From Herbidospora sakaeratensis (GTDB taxonomy: Bacteria > Actinomycetota > Actinomycetes > Streptosporangiales > Streptosporangiaceae): a stretch of 64,000 nt of DNA. The stretch is taken from NCBI RefSeq assembly GCF_001570525.1, contig NZ_BBXC01000010.1, positions 124,001 to 188,000 on the forward strand, read 5' to 3'. Position 1 is the first letter of the stretch. Every line of letters begins with the position of its first letter. Positions 40,277-48,834 of this stretch are shown one piece after another. Made by a program: the position numbers and the translations under genes. A model generated the notes under the pieces. That model worked only from the letters and a program-made list of their open reading frames with translations. It had not been told where the DNA came from and did no database searches.

Positions 40277-40705
40277 TTGGCCAGCGCGAGGGAGATCAAA
40301 ACGGTCTGCGTCGAGGCCTACAACCGGCACGACGTCAAGGCGATGGTGTGCCTGTTCGCACCCGCCGGCGTCCTGGTCACACCGGCGGGCATCCAGGAGG
40401 GCCGGGAGGAGGTCGCCTGGTACTACACCCACTGGTTCGACGCGTTCTCGGACCTGAAGGTCACCGCGTGGACGATGCCGACGACCGACGACCCCGCCGT
40501 CACCGAGTTCACGATCACCGGCACCCAGGACGGGCCGTTCCTGCTCTCCGAGGGAGTGGAACTGCCCGCCACGGGGCGGCGGATCGCGCTGCGCGGGGTG
40601 TCGGTCTGCACGATCGAGGACGACCTGGTCGTCACCGACCGCGACTACTACGACCAGCTGGAGCTCTACAGCCAGCTCGGCCTGCCGGTGGGGGTGGGGG
40701 TCTAG
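40277..40705 (+). CDS. SnoaL-like (NTF2-fold) protein
   Basis: About 142 residues with the SnoaL/NTF2 cone pattern: YNRHDVKAMVCLFAPAGVLVTPAG, then FDAFSDLKVTAWTM, and a closing RDYYDQLELYSQLGL. Family members are polyketide cyclases, isomerases or small-molecule binders; no catalytic assignment is possible. TTG 40277 is preferred because a GGGGG site lies 9 bp before it, while GTG 40268 abuts the site. The stop overlaps the convergent SGNH hydrolase gene by 4 bp. Confidence 0.75.
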   Translation: MASAREIKTVCVEAYNRHDVKAMVCLFAPAGVLVTPAGIQEGREEVAWYYTHWFDAFSDLKVTAWTMPTTDDPAVTEFTITGTQDGPFLLSEGVELPATGRRIALRGVSVCTIEDDLVVTDRDYYDQLELYSQLGLPVGVGV

Positions 40706-41433
40706 ATCGCGGGGGCGGGTTTGCGCGCCTCGACGACCAGCGGGAACGGCCGGGGATAGGGGGCGCCCACGCCGAACTGGCCCGACAGCGTGTCGGCGAA
40801 CGCCGCCGCGATGCGGAGTTCGCCCTGGCCGTTGGGGTGGGTGCCGTCCCAGGTGTGGGCCGAGGCGACGAACTCGGCGTGGGTCGCGGCGATGACGATC
40901 GGGGAGCGCGCGGTCGTCATGTCGCCCGCCGTGAGGATCAGCCGGCGGTTGAACTCCGACACGCGGGCGTTGAAATCGGGATCGACCGAGGCCCGGTGGG
41001 TGTCGAGCACGGTGCCCAGGATGATCTTCACGTCGTGGTTGCCGGTTCTGGCGTTGGAGATGAAGGCCCGCAGATTGGCCTCGTTCTGGTCGGCGGAGTG
41101 GCCGTACCAGAAGAGGTCGTTGATCCCGAGCAGGACCAGCAGGTACTGCGGCCGGTGGGCGGCCACCTTCCGGGCGATCTCGGCCATCTCGACGCAGTAG
41201 GGGCGGCCCCACTGGGCGTTGTGGTCGGGGTCGAAGTCGGGGTCGGCGTAGCTGTCGTCGCCGTCGCCCTGCTCGGGGGTGGCGATGGCGTCGAGGTCGT
41301 TGCGGGGGCCGACGAAGTCGGGGGTGACGTCGTGCTGCCTGAGGTGCTTGAACAGCCGGTAGCGCCAGGTCCAGTCGCCGCTGCTGCCGTGGCTGATGGA
41401 GTCGCCGACGATCATCAAGGTGACAACGCTCAT
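40702..41433 (-). CDS. SGNH/GDSL hydrolase
   Basis: A 243-residue esterase-like protein with block I GDSISHG (catalytic Ser), block III GINDLFW, and block V DGTHPNGQG (catalytic Asp and His). There is no clear signal peptide, so it is probably cytoplasmic. The natural substrate is an unknown ester, possibly a carbohydrate acetate. ATG 41433 gives the family start MSVVTLMIVGDS; there is no Shine-Dalgarno sequence, so leaderless translation is possible. It is divergent from the P450 gene. Confidence 0.88.
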   Translation of the reverse strand: MSVVTLMIVGDSISHGSSGDWTWRYRLFKHLRQHDVTPDFVGPRNDLDAIATPEQGDGDDSYADPDFDPDHNAQWGRPYCVEMAEIARKVAAHRPQYLLVLLGINDLFWYGHSADQNEANLRAFISNARTGNHDVKIILGTVLDTHRASVDPDFNARVSEFNRRLILTAGDMTTARSPIVIAATHAEFVASAHTWDGTHPNGQGELRIAAAFADTLSGQFGVGAPYPRPFPLVVEARKPAPAI

Positions 41434-41482
41434 AATCACTGAATGTAGCTGTATGAACACGGTTCGTCATTCAGGAGTTGTC

Positions 41483-42652
41483 ATGCTGCCGTTGCACATG
41501 CGCCGCCAGGAGTTCGACCCGCACCCCGACCTCGCCGGGCTGCTCGACCAGGAAGGGCTCGTCCGGGTCCCGACCCTCTACGGCGGGCCGGAGGCGTGGC
41601 TGGTCACCCGCTACGACGAGGTCCGCGACGTGCTGCGCGACCCGGAGACGTTCAGCAACGCGCTGAGCCTGAACCTGCGCTTCCCCGATCTGCCGCAGCC
41701 CACCCCGGAGGAGGAGGTCCAGATGCGCGCGGGCGCGATGCTGATGATGGACCCGCCCGAGCACACCCGGCTGCGGCGCATGCTGACGCCCGAGTTCACC
41801 ATGCGGCGCATCCGCCGCCTGGAGCCGAGGGTCACCGAGATCGTGCACGACCACCTCGACACCATGGAGGCCAAGGGCTCGCCCGCCGACCTGGTGACCG
41901 ACTTCGCCATGCCGGTCCCGTCGCTGGTCATCTGCGAGCTGCTGGGCGTGCCCTACCAGGACCGGGCGGCGTTCCAGGAGCGTACCGCCACGATGATGGA
42001 CCTCGCCTGCCCGCCGGAGAAGCGGCTGAGCGCGCAGCGGGAGGCCCGCGACTACATGGCCGACCTGGTCGCCCGGCACACCGCGACCCCCGGCGACGAC
42101 CTGCTCGGCATGCTCATCAGGGAGCACGACCTGGAGATCGACGAGCTGATCGGCATCGGCGGGCTGCTGCTGATCGCGGGGCACGAGACGACCGCGAACA
42201 TGCTCGGCCTGGGCACTCTCGCCCTGCTGCGCAACCCCGCCCAGCTGGCCGGGCTGACCGACGACGTCGACGGCGTGGTCGAGGAGCTGCTGCGCTACCT
42301 CACCATCCTGCACGCCGGGGTCTCCAAGGTCGCCACCCGCGATGTCGAGCTCTCGGGCACGAAGATCCGCGAGGGCGACGTCGTGATCGTCTCCCTCCCG
42401 GCCGCCAACCGCGACCCGGCGTTCGCCGCCGACCCCGACCGGCTCGACGTCGGCCGGGAGAACCGGGCGCACGTCGCCTTCGGCTACGGCGCGCACCACT
42501 GCCTCGGCGCGCCGCTCGCGCGCATGGAGCTGCGCATCGCCTTCCCCGCGCTGTTCGCCCGGTTCCCGGGCCTGCGCGAGACCGAACCGGCCGCGGAGTT
42601 CCGGGCCCATCACTTCGTGTACGGGCTCTCGACGCTTCCCGTCGCCTGGTAG
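41483..42652 (+). CDS. cytochrome P450
   Basis: A 389-residue bacterial class I P450. I-helix AGHETT (232-237), K-helix EELLR (267-271), and heme loop FGYGAHHC with ligand Cys340. ATG 41483 is chosen for the AGGAG site 5 bp upstream. The size and motifs match CYP105/CYP107-like actinomycete enzymes. The substrate is unknown; there is no ferredoxin gene beside it, so the electron donor comes from elsewhere. Confidence 0.94.
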   Translation: MLPLHMRRQEFDPHPDLAGLLDQEGLVRVPTLYGGPEAWLVTRYDEVRDVLRDPETFSNALSLNLRFPDLPQPTPEEEVQMRAGAMLMMDPPEHTRLRRMLTPEFTMRRIRRLEPRVTEIVHDHLDTMEAKGSPADLVTDFAMPVPSLVICELLGVPYQDRAAFQERTATMMDLACPPEKRLSAQREARDYMADLVARHTATPGDDLLGMLIREHDLEIDELIGIGGLLLIAGHETTANMLGLGTLALLRNPAQLAGLTDDVDGVVEELLRYLTILHAGVSKVATRDVELSGTKIREGDVVIVSLPAANRDPAFAADPDRLDVGRENRAHVAFGYGAHHCLGAPLARMELRIAFPALFARFPGLRETEPAAEFRAHHFVYGLSTLPVAW

Positions 42653-42675
42653 GCGGCGCCGAGAGCCCGAAACTT

Positions 42676-43653
42676 TCAGCCCACCCGGCAGGAGACCGTG
42701 GGCCAGGTGCTGTTGCCGTTGCGCATGATCGTCACGCCCCAGTTGTTGCCGCTGCCGTTCGGGCGCGCGGTCAGGGTCTGGGCGTTGGGGTAGCTCGCGC
42801 TGATGTTCCACGTCGAGCTGATCTTGGCGGGTGACGGCACGTTCATCGTCACCGTCCAGTTGTTCGAGCCGGTGACCGAGACGTTCAGGTTGTAGCGGTC
42901 ACTCCACGACTGGCCCGCCGAGAGGCTGGCCGTGCACGAGCCCCCGCCGCCGGTGGGCGTGGGCGTCGGCGTGGGGTTCGGGCTGGGGTTTCCGCCGGTC
43001 GGGGCCACCGCGCGGCCCGTGGAGGTGGAGATCATGCCGGCGCAGAGGTTGCGGCTCGCCAGGTTCTGGGCGATCTGCGGGATGGCGTTCACGGTGGTGG
43101 CGTAGCCGTCGTGCATGAGGATGACCTGGCCGTTCTGCAGGCGGCCGGCCGCCTGGACGATGGCCGAGGTGCTGGCGCCGTTCCAGTCCTGGGAGTCGAC
43201 GTCCCACAACACCTCGGTCAGGCCGAGGCCCTGCGCGATCGAGCGCACGGTCCCGTTGGTCTCGCCGTAGGGCGGGCGGAACAGGCGCGGGGCGGTGCCG
43301 GTGGCCGACTGGATGGCGGTCTGGGTGCGCGACAGTTCCGACTGGATCGCCGAGCTGCTCATCTGGGTCAGGTGCGGATGAGTGTAGCTGTGGTTGGCGA
43401 CCCACATCCCGGCGCTGGCCTGGGCGCGGACCAGCGAGGGGTTGGCGGCGGCGTTCTGCCCGGTGTTGAACATGGTGGCCCTCAGGCCGGCGTTGCGCAG
43501 GGCGTTCAGGAGGGTGTTGGTGTTCCCTCCCGGGCCGTCGTCGTACGTCAGGCCGACGTAGCCGGCGCTGCAGTCGGCGGCCTGCGCCGGGACGGAGACG
43601 AGGGCTCCGGCCAGGGCGACTGCCGCGGTGAGCACGATGGTTCTCAGACGCAT
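42676..43653 (-). CDS. secreted polysaccharide deacetylase (CE4) with CBM2
   Basis: A 325-residue protein: signal peptide (about 1-25), NodB deacetylase domain about 30-205 with motif 1 TYDDGP, zinc histidines in NHSYTHPHL, motif 3 RPPYGE and a late His in LMHDGY, then a Pro/Thr linker and a C-terminal CBM2 cellulose-binding domain with its end cysteines. It removes acetyl groups from xylan or chitin outside the cell; the CBM2 points to plant cell wall. It is divergent from the GH-A/CBM2 gene, and the two probably act together. Confidence 0.93.
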   Translation of the reverse strand: MRLRTIVLTAAVALAGALVSVPAQAADCSAGYVGLTYDDGPGGNTNTLLNALRNAGLRATMFNTGQNAAANPSLVRAQASAGMWVANHSYTHPHLTQMSSSAIQSELSRTQTAIQSATGTAPRLFRPPYGETNGTVRSIAQGLGLTEVLWDVDSQDWNGASTSAIVQAAGRLQNGQVILMHDGYATTVNAIPQIAQNLASRNLCAGMISTSTGRAVAPTGGNPSPNPTPTPTPTGGGGSCTASLSAGQSWSDRYNLNVSVTGSNNWTVTMNVPSPAKISSTWNISASYPNAQTLTARPNGSGNNWGVTIMRNGNSTWPTVSCRVG

Positions 43654-43694
43654 CGGGAAACCTCCGGGTGGCGAGCGGTTACCGACGCATTCTG

Positions 43695-43779
43695 GGAACG
43701 TGTTCCGAAAATTGTCAATAAGTAACAGAAAGTTTCGGGGGTTGACGGGAGAGGGCCGTCCGGCGCACGATCATCGTGC
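43695..43779. promoter_or_regulatory. cluster of palindromes between two CBM2 enzymes
   Basis: Three short palindromes lie in the 179-bp divergent region: GGAACGTGTTCC (43695-43706), GAAAGTTTC (43728-43736), which resembles the CGAAA boxes reported upstream of actinomycete xylanase genes, and GCACGAT-C-ATCGTGC (43765-43779). They are probable operators for carbohydrate repressors. A strong AGGAGGAGG at 43788-43796 has no start codon at usable distance. Confidence 0.45.
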
Positions 43780-43832
43780 CTTCTGGTCAGGAGGAGGCTT
43801 CCCGTTCACCGCTCCCGAGCCAGGTGTTTGCG

Positions 43833-45833
43833 ATGCCGAAAATCCTCCTGCGGGCCGCGTCAGTGCTGTTGCTGGCCCCGCTCCTCACTCCGACCGCCGC
43901 CCATGCCGACCCGCCCGCCCCCGTTCCGGTGACCGTCAACGCCCGGGCCGGGCTCGCCGTCGTGCCCGACACCGGAATCGGCGCCAACCACGCCATCTGG
44001 GACACCACGTTGGGCGCCAACGAGACCGCCGACCTGCTGAAGGACGCCGGAGTGCAGCTCGTGCGCTACCCCGGCGGGTCCTACTCGGACATCTACCACT
44101 GGGAGACCCACACCGCCCCCGGCGGCTACGTCGCCCCCAACACCGACTTCGACACGTTCATGGCGGGAGCACGGCGTACCGGCGCGGTGCCGATGATCAC
44201 CGCCAACTACGGCACCGGCACGGCCGAGGAGGCCGCCGGCTGGGTCGAGTACGCCAACGTCACCAAGGGCTACGGCGTCAAGTACTGGGAGATCGGCAAC
44301 GAGAACTACGGCAACGGCCGCTACGGCACGCCGTGGGAGGCCGACAACCGCGAGGACAAGAGCCCGGCCGAGTACGCCCGCCAGGTGGTCGCCTACGCCG
44401 ACGCGATGAAGGCCGTCGACCCGACCATCAAGATCGGCGCCGTGCTGACCACGCCGGGCGAGTGGCCCGACGCCATCACGGCCTCCGGCGACGCCGGGCC
44501 GTGGAACCAGGTCGTTCTCACCAACGCCGCCACGAAGATCGACTTCGTCATCCTGCACTGGTACCCGGGCGCGACCAACCGGACCGACCGCATCGCCGAC
44601 ATGGTCCAGCTCGCCAAGGAGCAGGTCGCCAAATACACCGGCCGCTCCGACATCGGCATCGCGATGACCGAGTTCAACACCGGCAGCAGCGCCAACGGCG
44701 CGACCACCCAGCCGGGCGCGGTCGCCGCCGCCGACTCCTACGCCCAGCTGCTCGCGGGCGGGGTGTTCTCGGTCGACTGGTGGAACGTCCACAACGGCAT
44801 CGGCGCGATCAGCCAGGTCGCCGGCCACACCGACTACGGCGACTTCGGCCTGCTGTCGAGCGCCGGCTGCACCAGCGACGGCACGGTCTGCGAACCGGCG
44901 TTCAACACCCCCTTCGCGCCCTACTTCGCGCTGCAGATGATGAGCAGGTTCGTGCGCCCCGGCGACCAGTTCGTGAAGGCCACGACCGGCAACCCGTCGG
45001 TGGTCGCGCACGCCGCCCGCCGCCCCAACGGCGACCTGGCGGTGCTGCTGCTGAACACCTCGCACGACACCACCCACACGGTCAGCCTCGGCTACCAGGG
45101 CTTCACCCCGTCGGCCGCCGCCCCCACCGGCTGGTCGCACACCAACGGCGCGACCGCGTTGTCCACCACGCCCTCGACCACCCTCGCGCCGCTGTCGATG
45201 ACGACGTTCGTGGTCAAGACCGCGTCGAACCCGGCGGGCCTCCCCGGCCGCCCCGGCCAGCCCGTCGTCTCCGCCGTCACGGGCACCACCGCCACGGTGA
45301 CGTGGCCCGCCGCCACCGCAGGCGCACGCCCGATCAGCAAGTACGAACTCCACAACCAGGCCGGCGGCCAGCTCGGCGAGACCCCCGGCACCACCCTGAC
45401 CCTCAACAACCTGATCCCGAACACCCGCTACGTCGTCAACGTGATCACCCGTGACGCCGGCGGCGGCACCTCCCGCCCGTCGGTCCCGCTGGTCTTCACC
45501 ACGGGGAACCCGGCACCGGGCGGCTGCAAGGTGACCGTCACCGACGCCTCGAACTGGGGCAACGGCTACGTCGGCTCCCTCGACGTCACCAACCTCGGCG
45601 ACCCGATCGACGGCTGGACCTTGACGTTCACCTGGCCCCGCGCCTGGCAGAGCCTCGGCAGCGGCTGGAACGGGACCTGGACCCAGACGGGCCAGACGGT
45701 GACGGTGACCAACGCCGACTTCAACAAGACCGTGGCGACCGACGCGACGTTCAACATCGGGTACGTCGGCAACTACTCCGGCCCCAACGTCTACCCGACC
45801 GGCTTCAAGCTGAACGGCCGCGTCTGCGGCTAA
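43833..45833 (+). CDS. secreted clan GH-A glycoside hydrolase with Fn3 and CBM2
   Basis: A 666-residue protein: signal peptide about 1-26, TIM-barrel catalytic domain about 30-360 with acid/base Glu in YWEIGNENYGNG and probable nucleophile Glu in MTEFNTGSS, a beta-sandwich to about 470, an Fn3 domain about 475-560, and a C-terminal CBM2 with paired cysteines. It resembles alpha-L-arabinofuranosidase-like enzymes, but the exact GH family is uncertain. It should attack plant cell-wall polymers. ATG 43833 has only a weak site; no better start gives a signal peptide. Confidence 0.85.
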   Translation: MPKILLRAASVLLLAPLLTPTAAHADPPAPVPVTVNARAGLAVVPDTGIGANHAIWDTTLGANETADLLKDAGVQLVRYPGGSYSDIYHWETHTAPGGYVAPNTDFDTFMAGARRTGAVPMITANYGTGTAEEAAGWVEYANVTKGYGVKYWEIGNENYGNGRYGTPWEADNREDKSPAEYARQVVAYADAMKAVDPTIKIGAVLTTPGEWPDAITASGDAGPWNQVVLTNAATKIDFVILHWYPGATNRTDRIADMVQLAKEQVAKYTGRSDIGIAMTEFNTGSSANGATTQPGAVAAADSYAQLLAGGVFSVDWWNVHNGIGAISQVAGHTDYGDFGLLSSAGCTSDGTVCEPAFNTPFAPYFALQMMSRFVRPGDQFVKATTGNPSVVAHAARRPNGDLAVLLLNTSHDTTHTVSLGYQGFTPSAAAPTGWSHTNGATALSTTPSTTLAPLSMTTFVVKTASNPAGLPGRPGQPVVSAVTGTTATVTWPAATAGARPISKYELHNQAGGQLGETPGTTLTLNNLIPNTRYVVNVITRDAGGGTSRPSVPLVFTTGNPAPGGCKVTVTDASNWGNGYVGSLDVTNLGDPIDGWTLTFTWPRAWQSLGSGWNGTWTQTGQTVTVTNADFNKTVATDATFNIGYVGNYSGPNVYPTGFKLNGRVCG

Positions 45834-47434
45834 CCGCTGATGTGCCGGGCCGCCCGGTATCCGAAGACCACGGCCGGGCCGATGGTCGAACCGGGTCCCG
45901 GGTAGGTCCGGCCCATCACCGACGCGGTGGTGTTGCCGGCCGCGTACAGGCCCTCGATGACCGACCCGTCGTCGCGCAGCACCCGGGCGTCGGCGTCGGT
46001 CAGCAGGCCGCCCTTGGTGCCGAGGTCCCCCGGGACCAGCCGCAACGCCCGGAACGGGCCCTTCTCGACCGGGCCCAGGTTGGGGTTGGGCTTGACCCGG
46101 GGGTCGCCGTAGTAGTTGTCGTAGACCGTGCGGCCCCGGCCGAAGTCCTTGTCGACGCCGTCGCGGGCGAAGCCGTTGAAGCGCTCGACGGTCGCGGCCA
46201 GCCTCTCCGGCGGTACGCCGATCTTCCAGGCCAGGGCGTCGAGGGTGTCGGCCTCGACGAGTTCGCCGTTCCGCAGGAAGGCCTTCTTGCGGCCCAGGAT
46301 GGCGGTCGACAGGTAGCGCCGCGCCTGACGGACGTCGGAGACCAGCCAGCAGGGCCCGGGGTTGGCCAGCATGGCGTGCCCGAAGTCGATGTACGACACC
46401 GACTCGTTCACGAACCGCTCCCCGTCGCCGTTGACGACCAGCGAGAACGGGAACGACCGCTCCGACAACACGAACCCGTTCCCGCCGCCGGGGTTGACTG
46501 TTCCGGCGCCCCACCAGGCGTCGTCCATCAGCTCCAGCCGGGCGCCGAGCCGCGCGCCGAGGTCGATCGCCTGGCCGAGGTCGCCCTCCGGGGCGGCGGA
46601 GTAGCCCGGTATGCCGTGGTGCCGCTGCCGCCACTCGGTGTGGTGGGCGAAGCCGCCGGCGGCCAGGACCACCCCTCGGGAGGCTCTGATCTCCTTCTCG
46701 CCCACCCGGGCGCCCACGACTCTGCCGTTCTCGACCAGGAGGTCGTCGACCGGGGACGACAACCACACCGGCGTGCCCTGCCTCAGCACGATGTGCATCA
46801 GCGAGCAGGCCAGCGCGCCGCCCATGCCGACGAGCCGCTTCCCGGTCGCGATGCCGCCGAGGGTGCGGAACACGAACCGGGCTCCCCGCACGAACCCGCG
46901 CGGCGTCGACCAGGCCCGGGTCAGCAACCAGACGTCGTTCGTCATCACGGGGGCGGGCAGGCCGTCGCGGGCGCGGGAGGTGGCGTACCAGGGACCGAGC
47001 TTCCTGCTGTCGAACGGCGCGACCTCGATGGCGCGGCCGGTCTTCCCGCCGGGCCGGTCGGGATAGTAGTCGGGGTAGTCGGGCGAGCGCCGCCACCGCA
47101 CGCCGAGCCGGCCCAGCAGGCGCACCGCGTCGGGCCCGCTGTCGAGGAAGGCGGCCCGCCGCTCGGGCGAGGAGGCGGGCCCGGCGTCGCCGATGGCCTC
47201 CTGCAGGTATTCGAGGGCCTCCGCGCGGGAGTCCCGCACGCCGTCGCGCACCATCAGCGGGTTCACCGGCATCCACAGGCCGCCGCCGGAGATGGACGTG
47301 GTCCCGCCCCACTTGCCGGTGCTCTCCACGACCAGCACCTTGAGCCCGGCCTCGGCGGCGGTGATCGCGGCGGTCAGCCCCGCCGCGCCCGACCCCGCGA
47401 CCAGGACGTCCACCTGGATGTCGCCCCTGGTCAT
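45830..47434 (-). CDS. FAD-dependent 3-ketosteroid-dehydrogenase-like enzyme
   Basis: A 534-residue flavoprotein of the FAD_binding_2/KstD group. It has the FAD motif VAGSGAAGLTAAI at the start, KWGGTTSISGGGLWMP, and the C-terminal AAGNTTASVMGRTYPGPGSTIGP (read in parts), which carries the conserved Tyr and Gly of 3-ketosteroid delta-1-dehydrogenases. It may desaturate a steroid or similar cyclic ketone. Its ATG overlaps the stop of the SDR gene (ATGA), and both are under an adjacent TetR gene. No other steroid genes are seen, so the true substrate may differ. Confidence 0.85.
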   Translation of the reverse strand: MTRGDIQVDVLVAGSGAAGLTAAITAAEAGLKVLVVESTGKWGGTTSISGGGLWMPVNPLMVRDGVRDSRAEALEYLQEAIGDAGPASSPERRAAFLDSGPDAVRLLGRLGVRWRRSPDYPDYYPDRPGGKTGRAIEVAPFDSRKLGPWYATSRARDGLPAPVMTNDVWLLTRAWSTPRGFVRGARFVFRTLGGIATGKRLVGMGGALACSLMHIVLRQGTPVWLSSPVDDLLVENGRVVGARVGEKEIRASRGVVLAAGGFAHHTEWRQRHHGIPGYSAAPEGDLGQAIDLGARLGARLELMDDAWWGAGTVNPGGGNGFVLSERSFPFSLVVNGDGERFVNESVSYIDFGHAMLANPGPCWLVSDVRQARRYLSTAILGRKKAFLRNGELVEADTLDALAWKIGVPPERLAATVERFNGFARDGVDKDFGRGRTVYDNYYGDPRVKPNPNLGPVEKGPFRALRLVPGDLGTKGGLLTDADARVLRDDGSVIEGLYAAGNTTASVMGRTYPGPGSTIGPAVVFGYRAARHISG

Positions 47435-48165
47435 GCCGCCGCCCACCCTCCGTCGACCGGCACCAGCGCGCCGTTGACGAACGCGGCCTCGTCGGAGGCC
47501 AGGAACACCGCCACGTCGGCCATGTTCTCCGGCTGCGCCATCAGCTCCCCGAGCGCGATGACCGGCCCCAGGCGACCGGCCCCCGTGGCGTCGAAGGCCC
47601 CGGCCGACCCGGCGATCCCGGTCATGGTCGGCCCCGGCAGGATCGCGTTGCAGCGGATGCCCTGCTTGGCGTAGGCCCAGGCGACGTTCCTGGTGAGCCC
47701 GATGACCCCGTGCTTCGAGGCCGTGTACGCCACTCCCGCCGCCCCACCCCTGATCCCCGCCTCCGAGGCGGTGTTGACGATCGCGCCCTTGCCCTGGCGC
47801 AGCATGTGGGGGAGCACGGCGTGGGTGACCAGGAAGGTGCCGGTCAGGTTGACGCCGAGCACCCGGTGCCACATCTCGACCGACATGTCGGCCGGAAGGG
47901 CCATGTTGTCCATGATCCCGGCGTTGTTGCAGAGCACGTCGATCCGCTGGTGCGCGCCGACGACGGTCTCGACCAGCGCCGCGACCGAACTCTCGTCGGA
48001 GATGTCGGCGGCGACCGCGAGCCCGTCCACGGCCTGCGCGGTCTCCTCGGCGGCGTCCTTGTTGACGTCGCAGGCGACCACGGAGGCCCCGGCCGCCGCG
48101 AACCTGTGGGCCATGGCGCGGCCGATGCCTGACCCGGCGCCGGTGATGAGAGCAACCCTGGACAT
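47431..48165 (-). CDS. short-chain dehydrogenase/reductase
   Basis: A 244-residue classical SDR: TGAGSGIG cofactor motif, NNAG near residue 80, catalytic Ser, Tyr and Lys in NTASEAG and YTASKHG, and the C-terminal VNGALVPVDGG. The Asp after strand 2 (CDVN) suggests NAD(H) preference. It should oxidise or reduce an alcohol/ketone pair, probably on the same substrate as the KstD-like enzyme that follows. ATG 48165 follows GAAAGG. It is divergent from tetR with a palindromic operator between. Confidence 0.92.
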   Translation of the reverse strand: MSRVALITGAGSGIGRAMAHRFAAAGASVVACDVNKDAAEETAQAVDGLAVAADISDESSVAALVETVVGAHQRIDVLCNNAGIMDNMALPADMSVEMWHRVLGVNLTGTFLVTHAVLPHMLRQGKGAIVNTASEAGIRGGAAGVAYTASKHGVIGLTRNVAWAYAKQGIRCNAILPGPTMTGIAGSAGAFDATGAGRLGPVIALGELMAQPENMADVAVFLASDEAAFVNGALVPVDGGWAAA

Positions 48166-48185
48166 GACGTGCCTTTCGGAGGGGG

Positions 48186-48207
48186 AACCGGACAACCTTG
48201 TCCGGTT
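48186..48207. promoter_or_regulatory. perfect TetR operator palindrome
   Basis: AACCGGACAA-CC-TTGTCCGGTT, a perfect 10+2+10 palindrome, is centred between the SDR start (48165) and the tetR start (48222). Its size and place are those of a TetR-family operator controlling both directions. Confidence 0.85.
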
Positions 48208-48221
48208 GTTAACGTACTCCC

Positions 48222-48782
48222 ATGGCTCACGCGCGTCGAGGGGAGAACCGCGGCCCCGGAGCGGCGGCCGAGAACCGGGCGGCGCTGATCGCGGCGGCCC
48301 GCGAGGTGTTCGCCGCCGACGGCTACCGCGCCCCGCTGGCCTCCATCACCAAGGCGGCCCGCGTCGGCCAGGGCAGCCTCTACCGGCACTTCCCCGACCG
48401 GGTGTCCCTGGCCCTGGCGGTCTTCGCCGACAACATGACCGAACTGGAGGCCCTCGCCGCCCGTCCGGGGGTGACCCTCGACGAGGTCCTCGCCCTGATC
48501 ACCCGGCACACCATCGCCTCGACGGCCTTCGTCGACATGGTCGCCGACGCGGACGTCGACGAACGGGCGGTGGCCATCCGCGACCGCGTGACGGAGCTGC
48601 TCGAAGCGCCGCTGGCCCGCGCGCAGGCCGACGGCCTGGTCCGGGCCGAGGTCGGGGCGGGCGACCTGATGCTCGCGATCGAGATGCTGGCCGGCGCGTT
48701 GCGGCACACCCCCGCGGACGACCGGGTGCGGGCGGCCGACCGGGCCTGGCGGCTGATGCGCGACGGGTTCGCCACCACCTGA
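48222..48782 (+). CDS. TetR-family regulator of the SDR/KstD-like pair
   Basis: A 186-residue regulator with the HTH about 20-65 (LIAAAREVFAADGYRAPLASI, VGQGSLYRHFPDRVSLAL) and a helical ligand domain. It lies 14 bp after a perfect palindrome and is divergent from the SDR gene, so it very likely represses that operon and itself. The inducer is probably the substrate of the two dehydrogenases. No clear Shine-Dalgarno sequence precedes ATG 48222. Confidence 0.92.
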   Translation: MAHARRGENRGPGAAAENRAALIAAAREVFAADGYRAPLASITKAARVGQGSLYRHFPDRVSLALAVFADNMTELEALAARPGVTLDEVLALITRHTIASTAFVDMVADADVDERAVAIRDRVTELLEAPLARAQADGLVRAEVGAGDLMLAIEMLAGALRHTPADDRVRAADRAWRLMRDGFATT

Positions 48783-48834
48783 CGCCGGCCGTATCCGTCA
48801 TCCGATGGAATGTCCGCCGATGATCCACGACTCG

